A program made the position numbers and the translations under genes. DNA of 64,000 nt from Flavobacterium sp. BFFFF1. Lineage in GTDB: Bacteria > Bacteroidota > Bacteroidia > Flavobacteriales > Flavobacteriaceae. Positions within the stretch are counted from its first letter, which is position 1, and each line of letters opens with the position of its first letter. The stretch spans positions 127,246-191,245 of the forward strand of contig NZ_NKJE01000005.1 of NCBI RefSeq assembly GCF_002256285.1, read 5' to 3'. Under the pieces are notes generated by a model. The model was given only the letters and a program-made list of their open reading frames with translations. It made no database searches and was not told the origin of the DNA. Positions 1-8,621 of the stretch are shown piece after piece.

Positions 1-1509
1 ACCGAAATCTTTTTCATAAAATCTATAATGACATGCAGATGGATCATTGAAGTATTCTAAAAATTCATGTCTAAATTTTTCTTTCGCAGATTCTCTAAAT
101 TGATTGATTCTCCCACTGTTCGAATGGGTATAGGATTTGAGTACGAACAAGAAATTTATTTTATATTGCAATACAAAAAGGGTGTCTCTGTCAAATAACC
201 TTCCTTCGAAATGATAAGAGGTTTTAGGGGCACTATACTTTATTAATTCCGGAGTGTCAAAATTGTTCTCATCATACAAATGTCCATAAATGAAAAAATT
301 CGGAGATATGTTGTAACCTTCAGTAGTTTCATCTCTATAGCGAGTATTGGGATACGGTTGATTACGGTTAAACAAATCAATATTATGCTGAATTACATTT
401 TTAGCATATGTGAATTGTTTGTATGTAGAAAGTTTTCCTGCTTCGGCATTAGACTTGTAATACTTAGAGTCTCCAATGTAAAAAATATTCTCAGTATCAA
501 TCAGAGACTTGTATTGAAAAATATGATCTATTATTTTACCGTCTTCGTTATGCTTTAACTTTTGTATTGATATACTATCAACAGAGTTGTCATATATATC
601 CTCTGTGAAAAGTTTATCAACCATATCTTCAAAAACTATATTGTAATTCCTAACCGATATAAATTCTTCTTTTTTTCTTTTTGGACTGCTAAGATCTGTT
701 TTACTAAAATACAATTCGCACAATTGATACATTCTTTTCAGAGTATCCGCAAAATATCGGTGTTTGATTTTACGAAGCCTGGAAAGCCCGGTTCTCTGTA
801 ATTTTTCAAAGTTATGTCCTGTAATTATTCGGTAAGTTTTATCAAACGATATTGGCAAATCATGCTCTGTTTTAAAATGATTTAGAATTGAAAAGAAATA
901 ACTTAATAATTCCTCTTCATCATTTACCTTTTTTTGGTTGTTCCGAATCTCGGTATATAAAGGCAGTTTCTTTGATACGATAATCGGTAGCGATGTGCGG
1001 ATTGTTTTCTCCCATTTTGCTTTTTTCGCCTGATTTGAGATGAACTCAATATGGCGGTAAAGAATAGTGTTTTTATTCTTTTTGTAAAAATTTGTAAAAG
1101 TTAAAACGAGGTCCAGATAGGAATACTCATTTAAACCAAGATTAGAGTTTAATTCGAAACTTTGGCTGCTATCAATAATAATTGTACTTCTGTAACGCTT
1201 CTTGAATTCTGCAAGACTATTGTAGAAATAGACTAAAAGTTGTCGTATCCAATTATAGTTGGAATCATGCTTAAAAGAAATTTGCAAATTAGAGTCAAAT
1301 AAATCCTGAGGTGTAAATCCGAAAACTTTTCCTTCCTGAATAAATACTTTTGGAAGAATATAAACAACGTTTTTAGTAAGAAGTGAATGGTAATACCCTA
1401 CGCAATTGATGGTTCCGAAATATCCATCCTGTATGAAGAATTTTGGATCGTCAAAAATCTCCAAAAGAGAATCTAAACTGTATCGTTCACCTTCAATGAG
1501 TATTTTCAT
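1..1509 (-). CDS. LlaJI-family (McrC-like) restriction endonuclease subunit, 3' end outside the window
   Basis: The reading frame is open for 503 codons from an ATG at 1509 to the left edge, so the C-terminus is missing. A PD-(D/E)xK nuclease core is visible: NIVFED near E294, GKIIDHIF with D328, then YIGDSKYYK with D347 and K349, followed by a KQFTYAKNVI helix near residue 365. This arrangement is typical of LlaJI R2/McrC-type subunits, which supply the nuclease to an McrB-like GTPase. Its ATG overlaps the TGA of the McrB-like gene (ATGA), so the two are probably translationally coupled and made in fixed ratio. Seen directly: frame, motifs and overlap. Inferred: DNA cleavage as a complex with the upstream GTPase. 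The cognate site cannot be read from the sequence. It is AT-rich like the rest of this operon. Confidence 0.85.
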   Translation of the reverse strand, partial: MKILIEGERYSLDSLLEIFDDPKFFIQDGYFGTINCVGYYHSLLTKNVVYILPKVFIQEGKVFGFTPQDLFDSNLQISFKHDSNYNWIRQLLVYFYNSLAEFKKRYRSTIIIDSSQSFELNSNLGLNEYSYLDLVLTFTNFYKKNKNTILYRHIEFISNQAKKAKWEKTIRTSLPIIVSKKLPLYTEIRNNQKKVNDEEELLSYFFSILNHFKTEHDLPISFDKTYRIITGHNFEKLQRTGLSRLRKIKHRYFADTLKRMYQLCELYFSKTDLSSPKRKKEEFISVRNYNIVFEDMVDKLFTEDIYDNSVDSISIQKLKHNEDGKIIDHIFQYKSLIDTENIFYIGDSKYYKSNAEAGKLSTYKQFTYAKNVIQHNIDLFNRNQPYPNTRYRDETTEGYNISPNFFIYGHLYDENNFDTPELIKYSAPKTSYHFEGRLFDRDTLFVLQYKINFLFVLKSYTHSNSGRINQFRESAKEKFRHEFLEYFNDPSACHYRFYEKDFG

Positions 1510-3371
1510 TCTTCAGATGTTTCTTCTTTTTCCTCAGCTACCACAGAATCATCGGTGTTGTTAATAACTTCTACTTTTAGAAATTCAAGAAGCTTTTCTA
1601 AATTACTCTTTCCATTTGAAGCAATAGGAAAAAAATCTTCATAAGAAGTTCTGGAAGCAACCTGTTCAAAAATGGAATCTTCTTCATCCTTGAAGACATC
1701 AATCCATAAATAGAATATGGCTTTATTAATGAATTCTTCTAAAGAAATTTGTATTTGGTTTGGCTTAATAAAATAATTACCGATGCATTTATCAGATCCT
1801 AGATTCGGATTTCTTTTTATGTGTTCATTCGCTTTTCCAATAAAATCAATCCATTTGAACGATCTGTTCTCATCAAGTATAACAATGTAGCTAAAGGAAT
1901 CATTTCTTTGGGATCTATCTTCATTATATTCCTCCAAATTGATAGGGATATATTCCCACGCCCACCGTCTTTTAAAGGCACTGTCCATAGGAAAAAGCGA
2001 TTGATCGGAAGTATTCATTGATGCGAGTATATGAAGATTGCGCGGCAATTTCATTTTTCCACCTTCTATTCCACCTTTTCCTTCACCTAATTCGCGATTC
2101 AAATGCTCTGAAAGTTCTTTAGAAGGCGAAATAGAATAGTTACTGTTTCTGTCTAATAGTTGGAATAAATCGCCAAATATTTCAGCACAATTGCCCCTGT
2201 TTATTTCTTCAATTGCGAGATAGAAGTTCTCCTGAGGGTTTTTCCATGCAGCAACATAGATTTTTGTAAAAACCTGAGGAACAAATTTGTATTTTATTTC
2301 GTCTTCTTCCGTTGAGGGCTTATAACCTCCAACAAATGAGGAATAATCAAACTCAGGATGGAAAGTTATTCTTTCTTTATTCTTTTCAGGGATGTCTTTA
2401 AGTATAGATTCTATTTTATGTGACTTTCCTGTACCTGGGGCACCGTAAAATATTGTTTGGAGAATTTCATGACTTACATTTCTTGATTGCAAAGAATATT
2501 GGCCGTCATTTTTAAAAGCTTCTAAAACCCCATTGGATAAATCACTAATAAATTTTTGAAGATTGTTAAATGATAAAACTCCTTCTCCTTCAACATCTCC
2601 CCATTGTGTTGTGAAATAGGCATTAGGATATTCATTTAATCCCAAATCTTCTTCAAAAAAACGAGCCGTATTTGCAGAACTTAACGATTGTTTATTCTGA
2701 GGATTGTCAAATACCCCTATAAGATTTCCAGACCCGAAATATGGTTTTATTTTTAAACCTGCATAAGGCGTGTCATTAATCTTGGAGTCATTTTCTCTTA
2801 CTTTTTTAATAATTTCTTCTGAGCCGAATTTGTCTATTAAAATTTTAAAAGATTTAAAAGCAAAATGCTTTAATTCCTTTTCAGACAATAGAATTTCTGT
2901 TTTTGACGGCTTTAAAGAATTTTCTGACTTTGGTTTATAAAGGTTTAAAAGTTTTTTTAATTCCTCTATCGTATTTGTAATAAAATTTTTATCTAAATAT
3001 ATTGTCTTTTCATCATACTTTTCTACAGGCACCTTGTTCGCCCATGCTATCAGTTTGTTTAGTGTAGAAATCTGTGATCTGGTTTGTACTGTAATCATTG
3101 AGTTAGCGGTGGGATCTTTAAAATATGTGTTACCCCAATCACGCCATGTATGCTCATCATATAAGGGTTGTTTTTGAAACACACTAATGTTTGAATTAAT
3201 GTCTTCTAACATTTGAATAAAAGCTTTTATGCCTAGTGAAAAAGACTTTATGCTGTCTCTTCTTCCGGAATTACTGAAAGTCAGAAAACCTCCCTCTTCA
3301 TTTAAAATTACTTTGTAACGTGAAATTTTATTAAGGTCATTTAAGTATGCGGAAATGTCTTCTATTATCAT
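1506..3371 (-). CDS. McrB-like AAA+ GTPase subunit of a restriction system
   Basis: This 621-aa protein has a Walker A GAPGTGKS at residues 310-317, a Walker B/McrB signature EEINRGN at 388-394, and the McrB-family MNTSDQS at 452-458 followed by FPMDSAFKRRW. Those motifs define the McrB branch of AAA+ proteins, which use GTP rather than ATP to drive a McrC-like nuclease. The N-terminal 300 residues are unlike the short DNA-binding domain of E. coli McrB and presumably carry target recognition or assembly functions; I do not recognise a named domain there. The C-terminus is an acidic tail rich in E and D. Its start overlaps the methyltransferase stop (ATGA) and its stop overlaps the nuclease start (ATGA). 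With a resident C5 methyltransferase this is more likely a LlaJI-like R-M GTPase than a stand-alone type IV McrB. Confidence 0.9.
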   Translation of the reverse strand: MIIEDISAYLNDLNKISRYKVILNEEGGFLTFSNSGRRDSIKSFSLGIKAFIQMLEDINSNISVFQKQPLYDEHTWRDWGNTYFKDPTANSMITVQTRSQISTLNKLIAWANKVPVEKYDEKTIYLDKNFITNTIEELKKLLNLYKPKSENSLKPSKTEILLSEKELKHFAFKSFKILIDKFGSEEIIKKVRENDSKINDTPYAGLKIKPYFGSGNLIGVFDNPQNKQSLSSANTARFFEEDLGLNEYPNAYFTTQWGDVEGEGVLSFNNLQKFISDLSNGVLEAFKNDGQYSLQSRNVSHEILQTIFYGAPGTGKSHKIESILKDIPEKNKERITFHPEFDYSSFVGGYKPSTEEDEIKYKFVPQVFTKIYVAAWKNPQENFYLAIEEINRGNCAEIFGDLFQLLDRNSNYSISPSKELSEHLNRELGEGKGGIEGGKMKLPRNLHILASMNTSDQSLFPMDSAFKRRWAWEYIPINLEEYNEDRSQRNDSFSYIVILDENRSFKWIDFIGKANEHIKRNPNLGSDKCIGNYFIKPNQIQISLEEFINKAIFYLWIDVFKDEEDSIFEQVASRTSYEDFFPIASNGKSNLEKLLEFLKVEVINNTDDSVVAEEKEETSEE

Positions 3372-4630
3372 AATAATTGTCTTTTAATTTCTCTAAATAT
3401 TGCTTCTATCACCGGAACAGAAACACTGTTTCCAAATTGTTTATATGCCTGAACATTAGATTGATGAATAATAAAATTCTCTCCATAGCCTTGGAGATTT
3501 GCTGCCTCTCTCGGAGTAAGCTTCCGTGGATTTTTTCCAGCCTGAGATATTAAAATTTCGCTGCCATCTTTATAATATCTTGCAGATATAGTATTTGTGT
3601 TTGTGGAATCAGGATGAAACAATGAAAACCCAAATCCGTTACCTTTTTCCAGATGTTCTTTTTTACGTCTTATATGGCCGGCATATAATTTGTCTGAAAT
3701 TGTGTATTTCTCATCAGGATTGTCTTCAAGAATATCCCGCACATAGGTTTCTGCAACGTTGTTTAAATCTTCTCTATTATAAATAATATTATTTTCTTTA
3801 TCAATACCCAGTGGGAATTTAAAATCTTTATTTTCTGCTATTAAAAATGCCACAATGAATATTCTTTCTCTATTCTGGGGTACTCCGAAATTCTTGGAAT
3901 TTAAAATTTCATATTTGGTTTCGTATCCTAATCCTTTAAGTGTTGCAATTATCGTTTTAAGAGTATTTCCTTTGTCATGATTTTTAAGGCCTTTTACATT
4001 TTCAAGAAATACAACTTTTACGGGAGTGTCATTTTCAATATTTCTGTTTAAAATATCTGCAACATCAAAAAACAAAGTGCCACGTGTATCTTCAAATCCT
4101 CTTTTAAGACCGGCCTGAGAAAAAGGCTGGCATGGAAATCCTCCACATAAAACATCAAATCCAAACGGAATAAACCTTTTTGTTTCTTCTTTGGTTATAT
4201 CTCCAAAGGGGAACTCTCCGAAATTATTATAGTAAGTGGTTTTTGCAGCTTCATCCCATTCAGACGAAAAAATACATTCTCCATTATTTTTCTGTCCTGC
4301 AATTCTGAATCCGCCAATTCCCGCGAATAAATCAATAAACTCAAAATCAGGATTTAGTGGTTTGCGAAATGGAACTTCGGATGTTCTGTCAAAAAGAGAA
4401 TATTGAAGAGCCTCCTCGGCTACCACATTTGTAATTTCGGTTTGCGTGTAATTTTGATTTTGAAGTGTTTTTTTGACAAATTTTAATGCTCCTTTTTTAA
4501 ATGTTCCGCGATGTTGTTGCGAGCTTTGGAGATAATGAGTGTAACAGGCACGGCCATTGCTTTCAGGCTCAACTAATTTAGTCTTTAATAAAGTCTCTGT
4601 TATAAAATCGGAGTGTAATACGTTGCTCAT
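3368..4630 (-). CDS. DNA (cytosine-5-)-methyltransferase of the R-M operon
   Basis: This 420-aa protein contains the C5-MTase motifs in order: motif I DLFAGIGGF from D100, motif IV GGFPCQPFSQAG with catalytic C167, motif VI ENVKGL, motif VIII QNRERIFIVAF and motif X QFGNSVSVPV near the C-terminus. It transfers a methyl group from SAM to C5 of cytosine and should protect the host from the linked nuclease. About 95 residues precede motif I, an N-terminal extension that could mediate contact with the other subunits. Target specificity lies in the variable region between motifs VIII and IX and cannot be decoded by eye. The ATG at 4630 overlaps the regulator's stop. Only one MTase is present in the visible operon, whereas classical LlaJI has two. 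Confidence 0.95.
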   Translation of the reverse strand: MSNVLHSDFITETLLKTKLVEPESNGRACYTHYLQSSQQHRGTFKKGALKFVKKTLQNQNYTQTEITNVVAEEALQYSLFDRTSEVPFRKPLNPDFEFIDLFAGIGGFRIAGQKNNGECIFSSEWDEAAKTTYYNNFGEFPFGDITKEETKRFIPFGFDVLCGGFPCQPFSQAGLKRGFEDTRGTLFFDVADILNRNIENDTPVKVVFLENVKGLKNHDKGNTLKTIIATLKGLGYETKYEILNSKNFGVPQNRERIFIVAFLIAENKDFKFPLGIDKENNIIYNREDLNNVAETYVRDILEDNPDEKYTISDKLYAGHIRRKKEHLEKGNGFGFSLFHPDSTNTNTISARYYKDGSEILISQAGKNPRKLTPREAANLQGYGENFIIHQSNVQAYKQFGNSVSVPVIEAIFREIKRQLL

Positions 4631-4848
4631 CTCTTAAAATTTTTATCATTAAAGAATGTCACTAGGTCGACATCCAGGGCGTGTACAATTTTTTCAATAA
4701 TGGTGATGGAAACATTTCTTTTCCCTTTTTCTATATCTGAGATATAGTTCCTGTCTACGTTGGAAATGTTGGCCAAATACTCAATGGACTTGCCTTTTTC
4801 TTCTCGTAATTGTTTGACTTTTAGCCCAAACTTCTCCTTAATATTCAT
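4627..4848 (-). CDS. Xre-family HTH regulator, probable R-M controller (C) protein
   Basis: This 73-aa protein is almost entirely one Xre/Cro helix-turn-helix domain: KVKQLREEKGKSIEYLA, then NVDRNYISDIEKGKR across the recognition helix, then IIEKIVHALDVDL. Size and position match C proteins, which bind direct or inverted repeats before their own gene and delay restriction until methylation is established. It is the first gene of the operon and its stop overlaps the methyltransferase start. Two 14-bp direct repeats lie 21-49 nt upstream of its ATG. The fold is seen with high confidence; the controller role is inferred from context. A generic Xre repressor acting elsewhere is the alternative. 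Confidence 0.85.
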   Translation of the reverse strand: MNIKEKFGLKVKQLREEKGKSIEYLANISNVDRNYISDIEKGKRNVSITIIEKIVHALDVDLVTFFNDKNFKR

Positions 4849-4853
4849 AATTT

Positions 4854-4897
4854 TAAAAGTATTATTGTGCCTACAATTGACCCGCCTACAATTGACC
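4854..4897 (-). promoter_or_regulatory. Putative promoter and direct-repeat operator of the R-M operon
   Basis: GCCTACAATTGACC occurs twice, at 4869-4882 and 4884-4897, with a 15-bp period; each copy holds the palindrome CAATTG. On the minus strand a -7-like box TACTTTTA (consensus TAnnTTTG) occupies 4861-4854, only 5 nt before the regulator ATG at 4848, which would give a leaderless or nearly leaderless mRNA. The repeats then cover the -33 region, as expected for an autoregulatory operator. The repeats are seen directly; binding by the HTH protein is inferred. Confidence 0.55.
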
Positions 4898-5013
4898 GCA
4901 TTTGTATTTTCTTAGTAACAAATTTGTAAACATTTGTGTGCTGCAGGAAATAAATAATTTAACAATACGTTCACTACGAAACCTATTATTTTTATCCCAC
5001 CAAAACAACAAAC

Positions 5014-7368
5014 ATGAAAAGCCTTTACCTCACCCTATTCCTCTGGGCTGTATTGCCTTACTCCGTTTTTTCACAGGTTACCGGAACCGTCACCGATGGC
5101 GCCAGCAGGCTGCCGCTTGCGTTTGCGAATGTAAAGTCGGATACCGGCGTCACCGTTAGCACGGATATCAATGGGAAGTTTATCTTTCCGGCATCGAAGT
5201 CGCCGTCGTCGGTGACCTGTACTTATATCGGCTACAAGACGCAGCAGGTCGCCGTCAGTAACCGCACCGAGATCTTCATCACGATGCAGCCGGATGAAAG
5301 TGCACTCGATGAGGTCGTCATCACGGCCGTAAACCCCGCCAATGCAATCATCCGCAAGGTCATCGAGAACAAGAAACGCAACAACCCGGAGAACCTCAGT
5401 TCGTTTGCATACAACTGCTACAACAAATTGACGCTCAACACCAAAACAAGCGACAGCGTTCATGTCAAACTCGCCAAGGACAAACACCTGTTTATGATAG
5501 AATCGGTTACAAATCGCAAATTCCTGAGCCCCGACCTGAGTGAGGAAACTGTCACGGCCTCGCGCGTATCGGGTTTCCAGGAACCGTTCTTTGCGGCCGT
5601 CATGACGGATTTCCAGCCGTTCTCGTTTTATAAGGACGACATCCAGCTGCTCGACAAGCACTACCTGAACCCGATCAGCAACGGCAGCCTGAACAAATAC
5701 CGCTTTCACCTCGAAGAGGAACGTATCGTGGGGAAGGACACGGTCTACATCATCTCGTTTACCCCGAAACCGGATAAGAAATTTGACGCGCTGAAAGGAT
5801 TGCTGTACATCAACAGCAATGGGTATGCGGTGCAGAACGTCGTAACCCAGCCGGCAGAGCGCAAGAAGATCGAACTGCACATCACGCAGCAATACCAGTT
5901 CATCCAAAACCAATGGTTTCCGGAGCAACTGAGCTTTGCGTTGGTCTTCAACGAGTATCCTACGAAGAAGTTGACCATGGCCATGGAGGGCAAAAGCTAC
6001 GTCGACAGCGTGCGCATCAATCCACCGTTGCGCAGGCGCGATTTTGGGCTCGAGACGGTGCACCTCGAACCGGATGCCACACGCAAAGACAGCACTTATT
6101 GGAATACGTACCGCCGCGAACAACTCAACAACATCGACCGCAAGACGTACCGGGTGCTCGACAGTGTCGGGAAAGTACACCATATGGATAAACTGATGAA
6201 AGGCGTCGTTAGCTTTGCCAATGGCAGGCTGCCGATCGGTTACGTCGACATTGACCTGAACCGTACGTTTACGTACAACCAATATGAGGGATTGCGCCTC
6301 GGCTCGGGACTGTACACTAACGAGCGGCTGTTTAAGCGGCTCACGCTGGGCGGCTTTTACGGCTATGGCTTAAAGGACGACGAGTCGAAGTATGGCGGCG
6401 AAGTGTTTTATGATATTTCGAAGAACCGCGAAATCCGCGTCGGCGTGCAGTATTACCACGATTTGTTTGAGACGGGCGTGCCCAATATGGACCTGACGCG
6501 CAAATCCTTGTTCGACTACCGGAAGTTCATGGGCTACCAATACGACTTGAAGGATGGCTTTGCGGCTTCGGTGGGATTCCGCAGCATGCGCTACTTTAAA
6601 TGGAAGTTTACGCTCGCGTCTGAAGATGTTGCGCCGAAATACGATTATGCCTTCAATTACCAGGACAAGCCTGCGTTGGGGTACCGCAACAGCACGCTGA
6701 ATGTGAACCTGCGGTTTGCGTACAAGGAAAAGCTTATGACAGTATTTAACAAACGCACCAGTGGCGGTACGGATTTCCCCGTGCTGAATGTCTCGTATAC
6801 GAAAGGGCTGAAGGGTTTCCGCGACGGCGATTTCGATTACCATAAGGTAGAAGCGCAGCTGGAGCAATCGTTTTATACGAAGAACTTCGGGACCAGTTCC
6901 TATATGCTCCAGGCGGGTTATATCAACACGCCGCTGCCGTATGGGCTCAACTTCACGGGTGAAGGCAGCTACGATAAGGACATTCCGGTCCTGCTTAAGA
7001 ATACGTTCCAGACATTGCAGCCCTATGAATTTCTGTCTGACCGTTATGTCAATGTGTTCCTGACACACGATTTTTCAGGTTTGTTGTTTAAGGCCGGAAA
7101 GTTCCAGCCGGGCATTTCGCTGCACACCAATTTGGGCTGGGGCGACCTCAAAAATCCCGAAGTGCATGAAGGCATCGCGTTTGTGAAGAAGGACAAATGG
7201 TTTGCAGAATCCGGTTTACAGCTGGACAGCCTGCTCAAACTCGATTATTTCGGCATTGCCGATGCGGGGCTGGGCGTTGCCGCGTTTTACCGATATGGCG
7301 CTTATGCATTGCCTGACGCTCAGGACAATATCGTTTTCAAATTCACTTTTCGCCTGACGCTGAAGTAG
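5014..7368 (+). CDS. DUF5686-type outer-membrane protein with carboxypeptidase-regulatory-like domain
   Basis: This 784-aa protein starts with a signal peptide (MKSLYLTLFLWAVLPYSVFS) and then a CarboxypepD_reg-like beta-sandwich (about residues 22-95: VTGTVTDGASRLPLAFANV through EVVITAV), the N-terminal layout shared with SusC/TonB-dependent proteins. No TonB plug is visible. The remainder matches DUF5686, a Bacteroidota family predicted to form an outer-membrane beta-barrel; alternating aromatic strands run to the end. Substrate and function are unknown. The gene stands alone on the plus strand next to the minus-strand R-M operon and is visibly richer in G+C than that operon, marking the return to the resident chromosome. 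Confidence 0.8.
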   Translation: MKSLYLTLFLWAVLPYSVFSQVTGTVTDGASRLPLAFANVKSDTGVTVSTDINGKFIFPASKSPSSVTCTYIGYKTQQVAVSNRTEIFITMQPDESALDEVVITAVNPANAIIRKVIENKKRNNPENLSSFAYNCYNKLTLNTKTSDSVHVKLAKDKHLFMIESVTNRKFLSPDLSEETVTASRVSGFQEPFFAAVMTDFQPFSFYKDDIQLLDKHYLNPISNGSLNKYRFHLEEERIVGKDTVYIISFTPKPDKKFDALKGLLYINSNGYAVQNVVTQPAERKKIELHITQQYQFIQNQWFPEQLSFALVFNEYPTKKLTMAMEGKSYVDSVRINPPLRRRDFGLETVHLEPDATRKDSTYWNTYRREQLNNIDRKTYRVLDSVGKVHHMDKLMKGVVSFANGRLPIGYVDIDLNRTFTYNQYEGLRLGSGLYTNERLFKRLTLGGFYGYGLKDDESKYGGEVFYDISKNREIRVGVQYYHDLFETGVPNMDLTRKSLFDYRKFMGYQYDLKDGFAASVGFRSMRYFKWKFTLASEDVAPKYDYAFNYQDKPALGYRNSTLNVNLRFAYKEKLMTVFNKRTSGGTDFPVLNVSYTKGLKGFRDGDFDYHKVEAQLEQSFYTKNFGTSSYMLQAGYINTPLPYGLNFTGEGSYDKDIPVLLKNTFQTLQPYEFLSDRYVNVFLTHDFSGLLFKAGKFQPGISLHTNLGWGDLKNPEVHEGIAFVKKDKWFAESGLQLDSLLKLDYFGIADAGLGVAAFYRYGAYALPDAQDNIVFKFTFRLTLK

Positions 7369-7491
7369 TTTTTCGCTTTCAATCTAGGCAATATAGTTTA
7401 TAGTTTTCCGCTCGTCGGGTTATACAATTTCCACGCCCAAATCCCGTAAACAATGGTTTTAAAACTGTAAGGGATTCCGTAAGGGTCGGTA

Positions 7492-7499
7492 TAATTTTG
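7492..7499 (+). promoter_or_regulatory. -7 box TAATTTTG of the lipoprotein gene
   Basis: A perfect match to the Flavobacterium -7 consensus TAnnTTTG lies 24 nt before the ATG at 7524. No clear TTG -33 element is seen at 17-23 bp. Confidence 0.5.
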
Positions 7500-7523
7500 C
7501 TGTGTAAACTAAAATAAATTACA

Positions 7524-8519
7524 ATGAAAAAATTACAATACTTATTTGCAGCAGCAGGATTGCTTGCAATGGCTTCATGTTCTTCTGATGATGACAACAA
7601 CAGCTTAAACAATGACCTTACCGGAACGTACGAACTGACTTCGGCGGTTTCTGCACAGGCACAGGATTATGATGGCGACGGCGACAGCTCGACAAACCTT
7701 GTTACAGAAGGGACATGTTATACGGATTCATGGATTAGTTTCCACGACAATGGTACGTATGATGAGGTGTACTCATTCAGCACTACGGCTGCGAACGGTT
7801 TAAGCGTAGAATGCAACGAGGCGGTTTCTTCGGGAACTTACGTGGCTACCGGAACTACGGTTACGACAACACGTACTTCAGGGTCAGGCGTAGCCACGGC
7901 AACGTATACGTTTGACGCATCAAACCGCAAGTTAACCCGTACGGCAGCGGCGAGTTTATTGACAGCGTTCAACACAACGACTGCTTTGTGGACCAGCATG
8001 ACCGGAAATCTGGAGTTGACATTTGAAAAATATACGAACAACGCCAACGATAACGGTGCGGGTATTGATGACACGGATAATGTGAGTACTACAGGCCAAA
8101 TCTCAGGTACTTTCGGTTTAACGGGATTGTTTACAGTGGCGTCTCAGGATCTTGATGACGATGGTGACAGTTCTACGAACCTGGTTAGTGAAACGAATTG
8201 TTACACTGATTCTAACATCGTATTCAGCAACAATGGTACGTATACCGAAGCGGCTTTTTTCACCAATGTGAATGCTACGGGATCTGCCTTAACCTGCGAA
8301 TCTCAGAACATCACCGGGACCTATACGCGTACCGGAAACATGATTTTCCTGAGAAGGCCATCAGGAGATACTACATTTACGACGGAGTATTCGTTTGACG
8401 CGACCAACAATACGCTGATGCGTTCAGATGTTAGCGGTAATTACCCATCGTTCAATGCTGCCACGAACCTGTATACGATGCAGGCGGGTACGTTGGAATA
8501 CAAATATGTGAAAGAATAA
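7524..8519 (+). CDS. Lipoprotein with two tandem lipocalin-like domains
   Basis: This 331-aa protein has a lipoprotein signal peptide ending MASCSS (Cys19) followed by an acidic SDDDNN stretch. The mature part is an internal duplication: both halves carry TGTYELTS-like or SGTFGLTG starts, a D-rich segment (DYDGDGDSSTNLV from residue 48; DLDDDGDSSTNLV from residue 209), CYTDS, and NGTY. The pattern fits the lipocalin-like lipoproteins common in Bacteroidota. The DxDxDGDSS segments resemble calcium-binding loops, which is inference only. It is probably anchored in the outer membrane. Ligand unknown. It has its own -7 box upstream and an intrinsic terminator right after the gene, so it is monocistronic. 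Confidence 0.75.
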   Translation: MKKLQYLFAAAGLLAMASCSSDDDNNSLNNDLTGTYELTSAVSAQAQDYDGDGDSSTNLVTEGTCYTDSWISFHDNGTYDEVYSFSTTAANGLSVECNEAVSSGTYVATGTTVTTTRTSGSGVATATYTFDASNRKLTRTAAASLLTAFNTTTALWTSMTGNLELTFEKYTNNANDNGAGIDDTDNVSTTGQISGTFGLTGLFTVASQDLDDDGDSSTNLVSETNCYTDSNIVFSNNGTYTEAAFFTNVNATGSALTCESQNITGTYTRTGNMIFLRRPSGDTTFTTEYSFDATNNTLMRSDVSGNYPSFNAATNLYTMQAGTLEYKYVKE

Positions 8520-8543
8520 TTTCTAAGCCATTCAGAAATAAGG

Positions 8544-8574
8544 AAAGCCTGCAGTAATGCAGGCTTTTTTATTT
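8544..8574 (+). terminator. Intrinsic terminator of the lipocalin-like lipoprotein gene
   Basis: GCCTGCA and TGCAGGC (8547-8553, 8558-8564) form a 7-bp stem with a 4-nt loop, followed by six T residues on the plus strand. Confidence 0.85.
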
Positions 8575-8589
8575 TCCAAATATGGATGC

Positions 8590-8618
8590 AAAAAACCCCG
8601 CATGGCCGCGGGGTTTTG
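8590..8618 (-). terminator. Intrinsic terminator of the M13 peptidase gene
   Basis: CCCCGC and GCGGGG arms (8596-8601, 8608-8613) are flanked by an A-run on the left, which reads as a T-run on the minus strand just past the stop of the peptidase gene at 8622. Confidence 0.8.
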
Positions 8619-8621
8619 TTT

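Noticed and set aside
280..558. Plus-strand 92-codon frame
   Set aside because: Lies antisense to the LlaJI-like nuclease, whose frame is continuous and carries catalytic motifs.
1506..4848. Stand-alone type IV McrBC
   Set aside because: A resident C5 methyltransferase and controller gene are in the same overlapping operon, and the nuclease resembles the LlaJI type, so a modification-dependent system is less likely.
5071..6282. Long minus-strand open frame (403 codons) opposite the DUF5686 gene
   Set aside because: It is a composition shadow of a GC-rich gene: its translation is rich in V, R, D and L without any motif, and the plus-strand gene has a signal peptide and a recognised domain.
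6370..7068. Minus-strand open frame of 232 codons in the same gene
   Set aside because: Same shadow effect; no start context, no family resemblance.
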